A stretch of 64,000 nucleotides of DNA from Paracoccaceae bacterium (GTDB taxonomy: Bacteria > Pseudomonadota > Alphaproteobacteria > Rhodobacterales > Rhodobacteraceae). How positions within the stretch are numbered: position 1 is the stretch's first letter; each line of letters opens with the position of its first letter. The translations under genes were made by a program, and so were the position numbers. The stretch lies in assembly GCA_024742575.1 (NCBI GenBank), contig JANSYF010000005.1, positions 40,494-104,493 on the forward strand, in the 5' to 3' direction. Shown in pieces: positions 25,645 to 34,307 of the stretch. The notes under the pieces were generated by a model. It ran no database searches, was not told the DNA's origin, and was given only the letters and a program-made list of their open reading frames with translations.

Positions 25645-26839
25645 CGCACCAATTGCCTATATCCTCAAACGGTTTCCACGTTTCAGCGAGACCTTCATTT
25701 TGAATGAACTTCTTGCCCATGAAGAAGCCGGGGCTGCGACCCGAGTCTATTCGCTTCTCGCTCCGCCCGACGAGCCGCGCCATGCGCGACTTGCAAAGCT
25801 AAAGGCTGAGGTGATGATCCTCAAAGCCCATGGCAAAGGGCAAGATGGCCTGCCTCCATCCGGGGACGAGGCACTTTTCTCGGGCAAGAACCCGCAGGAA
25901 ATCGGTGCTTTGCTGCGTAAGGTCGATGCCATTGCCGCCGACGCGCAGGCGCAGGGAATTACCCATTTCCACGCACATTTCGGTTCGGACACCACGACGG
26001 TGGCCTGTCTTGCCGCACGGGCGATTGGCGGCACCTTTTCCTTCACTGCCCACGCAAAAGATATCTACCACACCTACGTTACGCCCGAGGCCGATGCCGA
26101 GATGCGCCGCGCCAAGCTGCGCCAAGCGGCTTTCGTGGCCACGGTGTCCGATTACAACGCCCGCCACCTTTCGGATCTCTGCCCCGAAGCGCGGATCATC
26201 CGGCTTTATAACGGGATTGACCTTGCCGCGTTCAAACCGGTCGCGCCAGCGGGTCAGCAGCCCGGCCATCTGATCGCTGTGGGTCGGATGGTGGCCAAGA
26301 AGGGCTTTGATGTCTTGCTGGATGCCTGTGCCTTACTGCGAGCACGCAACGTCCCGTTTTTCTTGTCACTTGTCGGGTCCGGTCCGCTAGAAGAGACGTT
26401 GCGCGCCCAGCGAGCGGCGTTGGGGCTGCAAGACATCGTGTCAATGGATGGCCCGCTTCCGCAAGAGGCGCTGATTGACAAGATTGGCACCGCACAGGCG
26501 GCGGTCCTGCCTTGTGTCATCACGGAAAGTGGCGACCGCGACGGGCTGCCGACTGTCCTGCTTGAGGCCATGGCACGGGGCTTGCCGGTTGTCACGACAA
26601 CCGTTTCGGGCGGACCAGAGATCGTTATGGATGGTCTGACCGGGCGCTTATGTGCGCCGGGCGATGCGACGTCGTTGGGCGACGCGCTGGAGGATGTCTT
26701 GGCCGTGAACGAACGGGCGCATCTGATGGGAAAAGCGGGCCGACGCCGGGCCGAGGAATTGTTCGACCTGAAGATCAATGCAGGGCGCTTGCGCAAGCTC
26801 ATTCGCGACCCGGCCCGCGCAACGCATGAGGCGGCATGA
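25637..26839 (+). CDS. GT4-family glycosyltransferase
   Basis: A 400-residue GT4 enzyme. It starts PIAYILKRFPRFSETFILNELLAHEEAG (the SETFI pattern of WcaL/ExoL-like transferases) and has THFHAHFGSDTTTVACLAARAIGG, FTAHAKDIYH, VSDYNARHL, IRLYNGIDLAAFKP, LIAVGRMVAKKGFDVLLDA, and the donor motif VITESGDRDGLPTVLLEAMARGLPVVTT with GGPEIV. I choose ATG 25637 over an upstream in-frame start because family proteins begin at PxxAYIL. Cytosolic, four-base overlap with the next gene. Confidence 0.92.
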   Translation: MPDAPIAYILKRFPRFSETFILNELLAHEEAGAATRVYSLLAPPDEPRHARLAKLKAEVMILKAHGKGQDGLPPSGDEALFSGKNPQEIGALLRKVDAIAADAQAQGITHFHAHFGSDTTTVACLAARAIGGTFSFTAHAKDIYHTYVTPEADAEMRRAKLRQAAFVATVSDYNARHLSDLCPEARIIRLYNGIDLAAFKPVAPAGQQPGHLIAVGRMVAKKGFDVLLDACALLRARNVPFFLSLVGSGPLEETLRAQRAALGLQDIVSMDGPLPQEALIDKIGTAQAAVLPCVITESGDRDGLPTVLLEAMARGLPVVTTTVSGGPEIVMDGLTGRLCAPGDATSLGDALEDVLAVNERAHLMGKAGRRRAEELFDLKINAGRLRKLIRDPARATHEAA

Positions 26840-28011
26840 TGCGCATTGCCTATGTCACTGCCGATCGCGGCATCCCGGTCTTTGGCGAAAAGGGGGCGTC
26901 GATCCACATTCAGGAAATGATGCGCGCTTTTGGAAAGCTGGGGCATGACGTACGCGCTGTCGCGGCCAAGCGTGGCGACGTTGTGGACGCGTCGCTGCGT
27001 GTCGAAGAAGTAAAGGCAGCGGTTTCGGGCACCACCCGCGCCGAGAAAGAACGGGCCGCCATGGCGCAAGCCGATGCGATCGAGGCGCGGCTTTGTGCGC
27101 TTTATCGCGAATGGCCGTTCGACCTGATTTATGAACGCTACTCCCTCTGGTCCGCTGCAGGCTGCCGGGCCGCACGTAAACTGGGCGTGCCCGTGGTGAC
27201 CGAAGTCAACGCGCCTTTGGTGTTGGAACAGGCGGCCTTCCGGTCGCTCGTTTGCGATGACGAGGCCCGCGCAATTGAGGCCGAGGTTCTGCGCGCGTCG
27301 ACGGCCCTTGCTGCGGTATCGCGGCAGATGGCGGCATACCTCAAGAATATCGGTGCTGATCCGGCCCGAGTGAATGTCATTGGTAACGCTGTCGATACGG
27401 CGCATTTTCGCGCCACAACTGTCGCCGCGCAGGTTGCAACAATTCCCGATGATGCCTTTGTTGTCGGCTTCACTGGATCGCTGAAGATGTGGCACGGGGT
27501 GGATACGCTGATGTCGGCCTTCCGCGCCTTTCAGGATAATGTGCCCCGCGCGCATCTGCTGATTTGCGGCGATGGCCCCAAGCGCGGATGGATCGACGGT
27601 TTCGTTGCGGGTGCTGGTCTTGAGGAATCGGTGACGATGGCGGGCTGGGTCAATCACGCGGACTTGCCGGGCTTGATCGCGCGGATGGATGTGGCCACGG
27701 CGCCTTATCCCGCGTCGGAAGACCATTATTTCTCACCTCTTAAGCTCTATGAATACCTCGCCATGGGGCGCCCGGTTCTGGCCAGTAACATCGGCCAGAC
27801 GGCAGAGTTGTTGACAGGCTCAGAGGCTGCAATCCTGTTGCCTCCGGGTGATGCGATGGCATTGGCAGATGCTTTGCAAACCTTGAGCGATGATCCAGCG
27901 CGCCTGGCCCGCATGTCCGCCTCAGCCACCGCAGAAGGCACGCGCCATGATTGGACGGATAACGCGGCACGTGTCGTAGGCATCGCCACTCGCGAAAGGG
28001 CAATGGCATGA
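26836..28011 (+). CDS. GT4-family glycosyltransferase
   Basis: A 391-residue GT4 enzyme: MRIAYVTADRGIPVFGEKGASIHIQEMMRAF at the start (acceptor domain), ERYSLWSAAGCRAARKLG, VVTEVNAPLVLEQ, VNVIGNAVDTAHF, VGFTGSLKMWHGVDTLMSAF, and the donor-site region ATAPYPASEDHYFSPLKLYEYLAMGRPVLASNIGQTAELL. The usual EX7E pattern appears around SEDHYFSPLKLYEY. Its start overlaps the previous stop by four bases and its end overlaps the ABC exporter gene likewise. Confidence 0.92.
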   Translation: MMRIAYVTADRGIPVFGEKGASIHIQEMMRAFGKLGHDVRAVAAKRGDVVDASLRVEEVKAAVSGTTRAEKERAAMAQADAIEARLCALYREWPFDLIYERYSLWSAAGCRAARKLGVPVVTEVNAPLVLEQAAFRSLVCDDEARAIEAEVLRASTALAAVSRQMAAYLKNIGADPARVNVIGNAVDTAHFRATTVAAQVATIPDDAFVVGFTGSLKMWHGVDTLMSAFRAFQDNVPRAHLLICGDGPKRGWIDGFVAGAGLEESVTMAGWVNHADLPGLIARMDVATAPYPASEDHYFSPLKLYEYLAMGRPVLASNIGQTAELLTGSEAAILLPPGDAMALADALQTLSDDPARLARMSASATAEGTRHDWTDNAARVVGIATRERAMA

Positions 28012-29774
28012 GCGGGGACCGCAAGATCGAAGTGGGCGCACTTCGCAGGCTTTTCCGCCGCATGGGGCCACACCTGAAGGATCATCGACGCAAGCTGACG
28101 CTGGGTTTTCTGGCCATGATCGGCGTGGCGCTGGCCGAGATTATGCGCCCGTGGCCTATCAAAATCGTCTTCGATGGCATTTTGATCCCACAAGAAAACC
28201 CCGATGCGGTGACTGCTTGGCTGATGTCGGCCTTCGGCAATGGCGATGCTTTGCTGGGGGCCATGGCAGCGGCCATCCTTGGCATCGCCCTGTTGGGCGG
28301 TGCCATGGGATTTGCGCAGGCCTATCTGATCGCTGCTGTCGGGCAAAAGGTCGTGGCGCAAATTCGGCTGGATCTGTACCGGCACGTGCATCGTCTGTCC
28401 CACTCTTTTCACGACACCGCGTCTTCGGGCGACATCATCGCACGTCTGACGGGCGATGTGCGCATGATGCGCGATCTGTTGATCGACGCGGTGGTGTTCT
28501 TTGCCGCGCGCATCCTCGTGATCGCGCTGACCATCGGGGTCATGCTCTGGATGGATTGGCGGCTGACCCTCACTGCGCTGACGATCCTGCCCGCCCTTTG
28601 GTTGGTTACCCGCTATTTCGGCAAACGCATCAAGGGGGCTGCGCGCAAGCAGCGGCGCAAGGAAGGCAAAATCGCCGTTGTGATGACAGAGGGCATTTCG
28701 TCAATCAACGTGGTCAAGGGTTTTGCCCGCGAAGCCTATGAAGAGAGCCGCTTTGCCAAGCAGAACAACTCGTCGGCCGAGGCGGGTGTCGTCACGACGC
28801 GCCTTGCCGCGAACATGGACCGGGTCACACAGGTGTTGCTGGCGTTGGGCACGGCTGTGGTCGTCTGGTTTGGCGTCACGCAGGTGCGCGCCGGCGTTAT
28901 CAGCCCGGGCGATCTTTTGGTATTCACCGCCTACCTGTCATCGCTTTACAAACCTATCCGCAAGATGGCGTCGATGACGGCCCGCGTGGCAAAGGCAACG
29001 GCTAGTGGCGAACGCCTGTTGGAGATCTTTGATCTTGAACCCGAAGTGGCGGAACATCCCGGGTCAAAGGCGCTGAACCAACGGGCTTATGGGTGGGTTC
29101 TGTTTGAAGGGGTCAGTTTCTCCTACGCGGATGGCTCGAAAGTGCTCGATCAGGTCGACCTTGAACTGCATCCCGGCGAGGTAACCGCTTTGGTCGGTCC
29201 AAGTGGCGCGGGAAAATCGACCATTGGACGGCTCTTGATGCGGTTTTACGATCCACTGGAGGGCCGCGTTCATATCGACGGGTGGGATGTCCGCAATCTC
29301 ACACTGGATTCTTTGCGCAGCAATATCGCTGTGGTGTTGCAGGATAGTGTTCTGTTCGGGACGAGCGTTCGAGACAACATCGCCTATGGGCGGCTCGATG
29401 CCACGGAAGAAGAAATCGTCGCCGCAGCCAAAGCGGCAGAGGCTGATGGCTTTATCCGTGCGCTACCAGAAGGGTATGATACCATTCTGGGCGAGCGGGG
29501 CGAAAGCCTGTCTGGCGGACAACGCCAACGGATCGCCATAGCCCGTGCCATTCTTCGGGATGCGCCAATCCTGATCCTTGATGAGCCACTCAGCGGACTT
29601 GACCCGGCCACAGCTACAAGCCTTTTGGCCAGCCTGCGGCGGGCCGCAGCCGGGCGCACCACGCTTCTGGTTGCCCATGATGATCTGACGCTTTCTCTTG
29701 CTGATCATATCTACCGTGTTGAGAACACAAATCTTCATGCGGTCCCGTTGGATAGGCGAAGCTTGTCCGCATGA
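28008..29774 (+). CDS. ABC exporter, fused permease-ATPase (MsbA type)
   Basis: A 588-residue half-transporter. The first 320 residues form six membrane helices with the coupling region HRLSHSFHDTASSGDIIARLTGDVRMMRDLL; the C-terminal domain has Walker A GPSGAGKST (about 400), Q-loop VVLQDSVLFGTSVRDNIAYG, signature LSGGQRQRIAIARA, Walker B ILILDEPLSGLD and H-loop LLVAHDD. It should work as a homodimer exporting a lipid-linked or otherwise amphipathic product. Embedded between glycosyltransferase and kinase genes with four-base overlaps on both sides, it is the likely exporter of the locus product. Confidence 0.93.
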   Translation: MSGDRKIEVGALRRLFRRMGPHLKDHRRKLTLGFLAMIGVALAEIMRPWPIKIVFDGILIPQENPDAVTAWLMSAFGNGDALLGAMAAAILGIALLGGAMGFAQAYLIAAVGQKVVAQIRLDLYRHVHRLSHSFHDTASSGDIIARLTGDVRMMRDLLIDAVVFFAARILVIALTIGVMLWMDWRLTLTALTILPALWLVTRYFGKRIKGAARKQRRKEGKIAVVMTEGISSINVVKGFAREAYEESRFAKQNNSSAEAGVVTTRLAANMDRVTQVLLALGTAVVVWFGVTQVRAGVISPGDLLVFTAYLSSLYKPIRKMASMTARVAKATASGERLLEIFDLEPEVAEHPGSKALNQRAYGWVLFEGVSFSYADGSKVLDQVDLELHPGEVTALVGPSGAGKSTIGRLLMRFYDPLEGRVHIDGWDVRNLTLDSLRSNIAVVLQDSVLFGTSVRDNIAYGRLDATEEEIVAAAKAAEADGFIRALPEGYDTILGERGESLSGGQRQRIAIARAILRDAPILILDEPLSGLDPATATSLLASLRRAAAGRTTLLVAHDDLTLSLADHIYRVENTNLHAVPLDRRSLSA

Positions 29775-30970
29775 ATGTCCTAAGTCAAAAAGCCCCATCT
29801 TTTCTGGATGCATGGCAAAGCCCGCAAACTCTGGCTGCGGTCAGCGAAATGCTGGGCACTTCCCCAAGACGGCTAGAACTGGAACGAACGCATTTCCCCG
29901 GCAAACGTCCCGTTCAACTGGTGTTGCGCGCGATAATGCCTGACGGCAAATACCGCTCTATTTTGGCAGAGCAGTGTCCAAACGACCCGGGTGAACATGC
30001 GGATCACGCCCGCACCAGCCTATCCAAAAGCCGCAACGGCCAAAAGCTGGGTCTGGATGATTATGCGATCCAAGTCGTCAAAGGGTCTGACCTGATCTTG
30101 CGTAGGCCGGGGTTGGATGAACGCCTTCCCGGGTTGCGCCTTTTGCATGATCCAGCCTTTGCGCGTCGCACGTATCAGGTCTTATTCGCACGCGACCCGG
30201 GGGCTGTCGCCGTCGACTTGGTCGCGCACCGACTGGGCAAACGCGCGGTGCTGCGCATGATGTCGCCCGACACAGTGTTCTATGTGCGTCTGCGGGCAAT
30301 CAAAAGCAACGAGGGTCAGGATCGTCTTGTCCTGCATCAAAAACTCTGGCGGTGTCTTGCAGGCCAATCCGGTCTGTCCATACCCGCGCCGTTGGGGGCT
30401 ATGCCTGAGATCGGCGCGTCCTTTTTCGGCATGCTTCCGGGGTGCCCTCCGGATTTCGGATCATCCGACAGCGCTGCAGCCGCGCGCGCAATTTCAGCGC
30501 TCCAGGCCTTGGAGCCTCCCGAATTGCCCGTCCATAGGGGTGTCGATGAGGCACGGATATTGTCGGAGTGGTTGCAGCGCTGCCATCGCTGGCGACCCAA
30601 GCTTGGGTCAAAGATCGCGCCGATGGTAGCGCAGGTCAACGCGGAACTGAAAAACGTCAATCGGCCTTTTCTACCTTGCCACCGGGATCTGCATGAAAAG
30701 CAGATCCTCATATCGGATGGTGTGGCCGGGCTGTTGGATTTTGATACCCTTTGCCTGTCTGACCCCGCGTTGGATGCGGGCAACCTCTTGGCACATCTGT
30801 TCTTTGCTGGGGTGGATGAAGCGCCCCTGAGATCACACTTGGCCGAGTCGGGGATCACCCTTTGGCGCCGGGCAGCGCTTTTGCGCCTCGCGATGATTTA
30901 CGCGTTCACCTCGACCCCCACAATGGCGCTTGACCGTCTGATCTTTGAAGCCAGCAATGCTAAAAATTGA
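29771..30970 (+). CDS. APH-fold kinase-like protein
   Basis: A 399-residue protein. The C-terminal lobe has FLPCHRDLHEKQILISDG and VAGLLDFDTLCLSDPALDAGNLLAHLFF, the catalytic loop and metal-binding Asp of aminoglycoside/choline-kinase folds. The loop asparagine is glutamine (HRDLHEKQ). The first 180 residues look like an unusual N-lobe with LRRPGLDERLPGLRLL and a second lobe-like segment beginning near AVAVDLVAHRLGKRAVLRM, which could be the true nucleotide-binding sheet. The substrate is unknown; the operon context suggests a sugar or lipid-linked glycan. It overlaps the exporter gene by four bases. Confidence 0.75.
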   Translation: MNVLSQKAPSFLDAWQSPQTLAAVSEMLGTSPRRLELERTHFPGKRPVQLVLRAIMPDGKYRSILAEQCPNDPGEHADHARTSLSKSRNGQKLGLDDYAIQVVKGSDLILRRPGLDERLPGLRLLHDPAFARRTYQVLFARDPGAVAVDLVAHRLGKRAVLRMMSPDTVFYVRLRAIKSNEGQDRLVLHQKLWRCLAGQSGLSIPAPLGAMPEIGASFFGMLPGCPPDFGSSDSAAAARAISALQALEPPELPVHRGVDEARILSEWLQRCHRWRPKLGSKIAPMVAQVNAELKNVNRPFLPCHRDLHEKQILISDGVAGLLDFDTLCLSDPALDAGNLLAHLFFAGVDEAPLRSHLAESGITLWRRAALLRLAMIYAFTSTPTMALDRLIFEASNAKN

Positions 30971-32111
30971 TGACGCTCATCTTCCCGGTCTGGCGGATCT
31001 GACCCAAGATCGGCTTCGGGCGATCACGGGTGCTGATGATGTCGATGTGTTGCGCCTGCGTTACCGCGCTGGCAATCGGGCAATTCTGCATATTGCAACC
31101 CAAACTGGCACCGCACGCAACGAAGGCACGTTGTGGTTCTTCAAAGGTGACAAGGGAAAGCGTCTTGCCCGGCGCAACAAGAAAACCGCGCGGTTCGACG
31201 CCAACGCACAAGCCCTTTTCGAACCCTTTCCAAACGATCATCGGATGCCCCAGATCAGAACCTTTCTTGACCGTTTCGAAATGGTGGTCCCAAGGTTGAC
31301 TGGCTATCGGGCTGATGGGGCGCCGCAGCTTTTGCGCTATCGTCCGGGCCTGTCTTGTACGTTTCGCTGCCCGTTGCAGGGCAAACCAGCGGCATTTGTA
31401 AAGCTTATCAATGACGATGACCCGTTGCGGCTATGCGCATCAAACAGAACAATGCAAAGCGCGCTTGCCTGTTCGGATGTGTCCGTGGCCAAGGCGCTTG
31501 GCTTGGACTGCCAGATCAGCGCGATTGCCTATGATACCGCGCCAGGCCTTCCATTGGACGAGATACTGGCGCTGGCTTCGGACCTTTCTGCGTTCACACT
31601 GGCGATGACGGCCCTTCGATCATTCTGGCAAGCACCTATTTTACCAGAGCGCCAGATGGGGCCAAATATGCTGTTGCAGCGGGCGGGCGAAAGCGCGGAC
31701 TTCGTCGCTGTGACGGCCCCGGATTGTGCAGGCGCCGTGGCTGATATCGTCGCAGAGCTCAAAGTGGCCCCACCCAAAAGTGATCTGCAACCAATTCACG
31801 GGGACATGAAGCTTGAGCATCTGTTCCTAGATGGGAAAAAGGTAACGCTGATCGATACGGAAAGTGTGTCGATGGGATTGCCTGACTATGATCTGGCGCA
31901 GTTATACGGGCGCCTGTGGCAGGCCGAATTCGAGGGGCAGCTCTCGCGCGAAAAAGTTGCGGTCGCGTGCGCGATGGTGCGGGCTGAGGCTGGGCCAGAT
32001 TTCGACTGGTGCCTTGGCGTCGTTACGGTTCGACTGGCCAAATATTATGCACAGCGACCGGCACCGGGTATGTCGCAGGCCATCAATTCCATTCTAGAGC
32101 GTCTACGCTGA
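30957..32111 (+). CDS. APH-fold kinase-like protein
   Basis: A 384-residue relative of the preceding protein, with DVLRLRYRAGNRAILHIATQ (N-lobe strands), LQPIHGDMKLEHLFLDGKKVTLIDTESVSMGLPDYDLAQLYGR (catalytic loop and metal site). The asparagine position holds histidine (HGDMKLEH) and the DFD-type motif is IDTES. I use the ATG at 30957; a TTG four codons upstream is also possible. It overlaps the previous gene by 14 bases and shares one base with the next (TGATG). Activity as a phosphotransferase is inferred from fold. Confidence 0.72.
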   Translation: MLKIDDAHLPGLADLTQDRLRAITGADDVDVLRLRYRAGNRAILHIATQTGTARNEGTLWFFKGDKGKRLARRNKKTARFDANAQALFEPFPNDHRMPQIRTFLDRFEMVVPRLTGYRADGAPQLLRYRPGLSCTFRCPLQGKPAAFVKLINDDDPLRLCASNRTMQSALACSDVSVAKALGLDCQISAIAYDTAPGLPLDEILALASDLSAFTLAMTALRSFWQAPILPERQMGPNMLLQRAGESADFVAVTAPDCAGAVADIVAELKVAPPKSDLQPIHGDMKLEHLFLDGKKVTLIDTESVSMGLPDYDLAQLYGRLWQAEFEGQLSREKVAVACAMVRAEAGPDFDWCLGVVTVRLAKYYAQRPAPGMSQAINSILERLR

Positions 32112-33208
32112 TGCTTCGTGTTGCCCATGTTCTCAATTCGCCCGGTCGGGGTGGGGTGCCTCGTGTGGTTGATGCACTCGTGCGCCATGCAGATGCCAAC
32201 CGCATCGCGCCGCACGTGTTTCACATGAAAGCATCGGACGGCCCCGATCTGATGGCCGACCTCAACATCCCGCGCCGCACGGCAAATAGCGGCAGCAAGG
32301 CCGCAGCGATGACAGAACTGATTACATTCCTCGATCATCACAAGATCGACATTCTGCATACCCATTCCTATCGCCCCAATGTCTATGGCCGGATGGCAGG
32401 TGCTGTTTTGCGTCCTGCCGGGCTAAAGATTGTTGCCCATTATCACAACGACTACAGCGACAAATGGGATGCAGAAACCCTATGCGTTGAACGCCAGTTG
32501 GCAGCGGTGACGGATGCAGGGATCGCAGTGTCAGCGGCTGTTGCAGGCCGTGTGGCAGAGTGTGTCGGTAAGGTTTGCGACGTGGCTGAAAACGGGATTG
32601 ACCGCGCGCGGGTGACAGGTGGCAACCGGGCGAGGGGACGCGCCGCTTTGGGGGTGCCGATGGACGCCTGTCTTGTCGGGCTGGTCGGACGGGTCTGTCG
32701 TCAAAAGGGGATCGACACCTTTGTTGCGGCGGCAACGATGACAGCGCGGGAAAGACCCAATGCGCGTTTCGTAGTAATCGGTGACGCGGAAGATAATGAT
32801 CTCCTGTCTCGCATGACGACGCGCATTACCGAGGCTGGCCTTACCGATCGTATCCACTTTGCGGGTCATCGAGACGATATGGCCGACATGCTGGCAGCGC
32901 TTGACCTGTTGGCGGCTCCTTCTCGCTGGGAAGGCTTTGGGTTGATGCTTGCCGAAGCCATGGCTGCCGGGGTTCCCGTCATCGGCAGCATGGTTGGTGG
33001 TATACCTGACGTTTTAGGGGATGCAGGTTTGCTGGTTCCAGCCGAGGAACCCAAGGCGCTTTCGAGGGCAATGACCACGTTGCTTGGGCATACGACGCGC
33101 AAAGCAGATATGGCCCAGCTCGGGCAGCGTCAGTCGGCACGGTTTGACTGGACCCGGACGGCCTTTCTGATTTGCAGCATCTATGAACGTATCACGAGGA
33201 CAGCATGA
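32111..33208 (+). CDS. GT4-family glycosyltransferase
   Basis: A 365-residue GT4 enzyme: LRVAHVLNSPGRGGVPRVVDALVRH (GGVPR acceptor loop), ILHTHSYRPNVYGRMAG, VAHYHNDYSDKW, VAENGIDRARV, VGLVGRVCRQKGIDTFVAAA, VIGDAEDNDLLSRM, and APSRWEGFGLMLAEAMAAGVPVIGSMVGGIPDVL with the EX7E signature. The start shares a base with the previous stop. The donor is probably a nucleotide sugar such as UDP-glucose from GalU, which is inference. Confidence 0.93.
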   Translation: MLRVAHVLNSPGRGGVPRVVDALVRHADANRIAPHVFHMKASDGPDLMADLNIPRRTANSGSKAAAMTELITFLDHHKIDILHTHSYRPNVYGRMAGAVLRPAGLKIVAHYHNDYSDKWDAETLCVERQLAAVTDAGIAVSAAVAGRVAECVGKVCDVAENGIDRARVTGGNRARGRAALGVPMDACLVGLVGRVCRQKGIDTFVAAATMTARERPNARFVVIGDAEDNDLLSRMTTRITEAGLTDRIHFAGHRDDMADMLAALDLLAAPSRWEGFGLMLAEAMAAGVPVIGSMVGGIPDVLGDAGLLVPAEEPKALSRAMTTLLGHTTRKADMAQLGQRQSARFDWTRTAFLICSIYERITRTA

Positions 33209-33774
33209 AGCTTTTCCTGATCCGGCACGGGGAAACGATCACCAGTGGTCAAACCTATGCAGGCCGAAGCGATGTGCCCCTGACGGCGCATGGGCGTGCG
33301 CAAGCCATTGAGGTTGCAAACGATTTGTCATCCGAAGCCATATCTATCATTCTGACCAGCCCGCTTTCACGCGCACTTGAGACCGCGAGGCCATTGGCGC
33401 GCCAACTTTGCCTAACACCGATCGAAACACCGACACTGATGGAGTTCGACTTCGGTGACTACGAGGGACGTGATAAGTCCAGCCTTGGGTTGAACCTTCG
33501 CAAGAACCACGCGCAAACCCCCGTTCCGGGCGGCGAGTCATTGTACGATGTGTGGGACAGAGCTGGGGAAGTGGCGCGGTTTCTGACGAACCGTCGCGAG
33601 GCGGTTGGCGCAGTTGTTGGTCATTTCTGGATCAACCGCTTGCTTTGGGGGCGACTGAACGGCGTGTCTTTCGATGCGGCCTGCAAAGACCGCACCTATC
33701 GGCCGCGTACAGGGTCCTGTGTGGCGTTCACGTTGCCGCGTACTCCAGTCCCGCTCAAATCCGAGGGTGTATGA
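33205..33774 (+). CDS. Histidine phosphatase family protein
   Basis: A 189-residue phosphoglycerate-mutase-like phosphatase: MKLFLIRHGETITSGQTYAGRSDVPLTAHG (catalytic RHG), SPLSRALETARPLA, FDFGDYEGRD and a second histidine in VVGHFWINRLLWG. No signal peptide, so cytosolic. With three kinase-like genes in the same operon, it may remove a phosphate from a pathway intermediate, as in glycoside synthesis routes. It overlaps the preceding glycosyltransferase by four bases and ends the operon. Confidence 0.88.
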   Translation: MKLFLIRHGETITSGQTYAGRSDVPLTAHGRAQAIEVANDLSSEAISIILTSPLSRALETARPLARQLCLTPIETPTLMEFDFGDYEGRDKSSLGLNLRKNHAQTPVPGGESLYDVWDRAGEVARFLTNRREAVGAVVGHFWINRLLWGRLNGVSFDAACKDRTYRPRTGSCVAFTLPRTPVPLKSEGV

Positions 33775-33787
33775 AATCGACGGTCAA

Positions 33788-34104
33788 ATGATTGCAACGA
33801 TAGACATTGCTTGCCTTGGTTATGTCGTGCTGGTCAATGCAAACCAGACCCGTAAAGACGCCCTCGCAAACCCGATCATGATGGAGTGGCCAAGGCTCAA
33901 TTGAGCGGATCAAGAAACGGCTCAAGGCCTAAAGGGGTCCATGAACCCACCCCATATGCGTCGAAATTTTATCGGATTCGCATGGTGCAGGACTTGCAGG
34001 CTTTCAAATCCAAGGCAGACCTTATTGTCGCCAACCGTTTCACCGATGAGATTGCGGATATCTGCCACCGCGTGCTCATCCGTGATCTTTTTGGGGCGGA
34101 TTGA
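33788..34104 (+). pseudogene. ugd: Decayed UDP-glucose 6-dehydrogenase remnant
   Basis: The right part (33900-34104) reads IERIKKRLKA, then after a +1 slip KGVHEPTPYASKFYRIR, QDLQAFKSKADLIVANRF, and VLIRDLFGAD before the stop. This is the C-terminal end of Ugd (family: IQGIMKRIKAKG..EP....DL..FK..ADVI.ANR...VYTRDLFG). The slip is one extra T at about 33930 that creates TAA. The left part (33788 on) reads MIATIDIACLGYVVLVNA, which faintly resembles the Ugd start (GTGYVGLSNA). Some 250-300 central residues are absent. So this looks like an internally deleted, frameshifted ugd beside the glycan operon. Confidence 0.65.
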
Positions 34105-34307
34105 TGGTGAGTGATGGTTTGCCTCGCAAATCAGACCCCAATCTGCGCTCATTTTTGGTGCATGAGAGGGCGAATTGGCCGATGCAACCTTGTGCAAAGT
34201 GACGCAAGGGTAAGGTATTCATGACTATGGCAATCGACTCAATTGACACGGCGCCGGAAAGTCGGATGGTTTGTGCATCTTAACTCACTGGGGACATTAC
34301 TGAGTTT
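34105..34307. other. Gap before the RTX/DUF4214 gene
   Basis: About 200 bases with no gene. TTTTTGGGG (34088-34096) just inside the pseudogene end and GACCCCAA (34135-34142) are isolated half-sites like the GGGG/CCCC dyads upstream of galU. Promoter boxes for the following gene are not evident. Confidence 0.25.

Noticed and set aside
26254..27726. A 490-residue minus-strand frame over the two GT4 genes
   Set aside because: Both GT4 genes on the plus strand are well supported; the antisense frame has no recognisable domain.
33674..33904. A 76-residue frame after the phosphatase gene
   Set aside because: Most of it overlaps the phosphatase gene in another frame; its tail is the degenerate start of the ugd remnant rather than a separate gene.
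18143..34307. Integrase, attachment repeats or insertion sequence around the glycan locus
   Set aside because: No integrase or transposase motif was found, and no second copy of the tRNA-Ser 3' end was seen at the right border.
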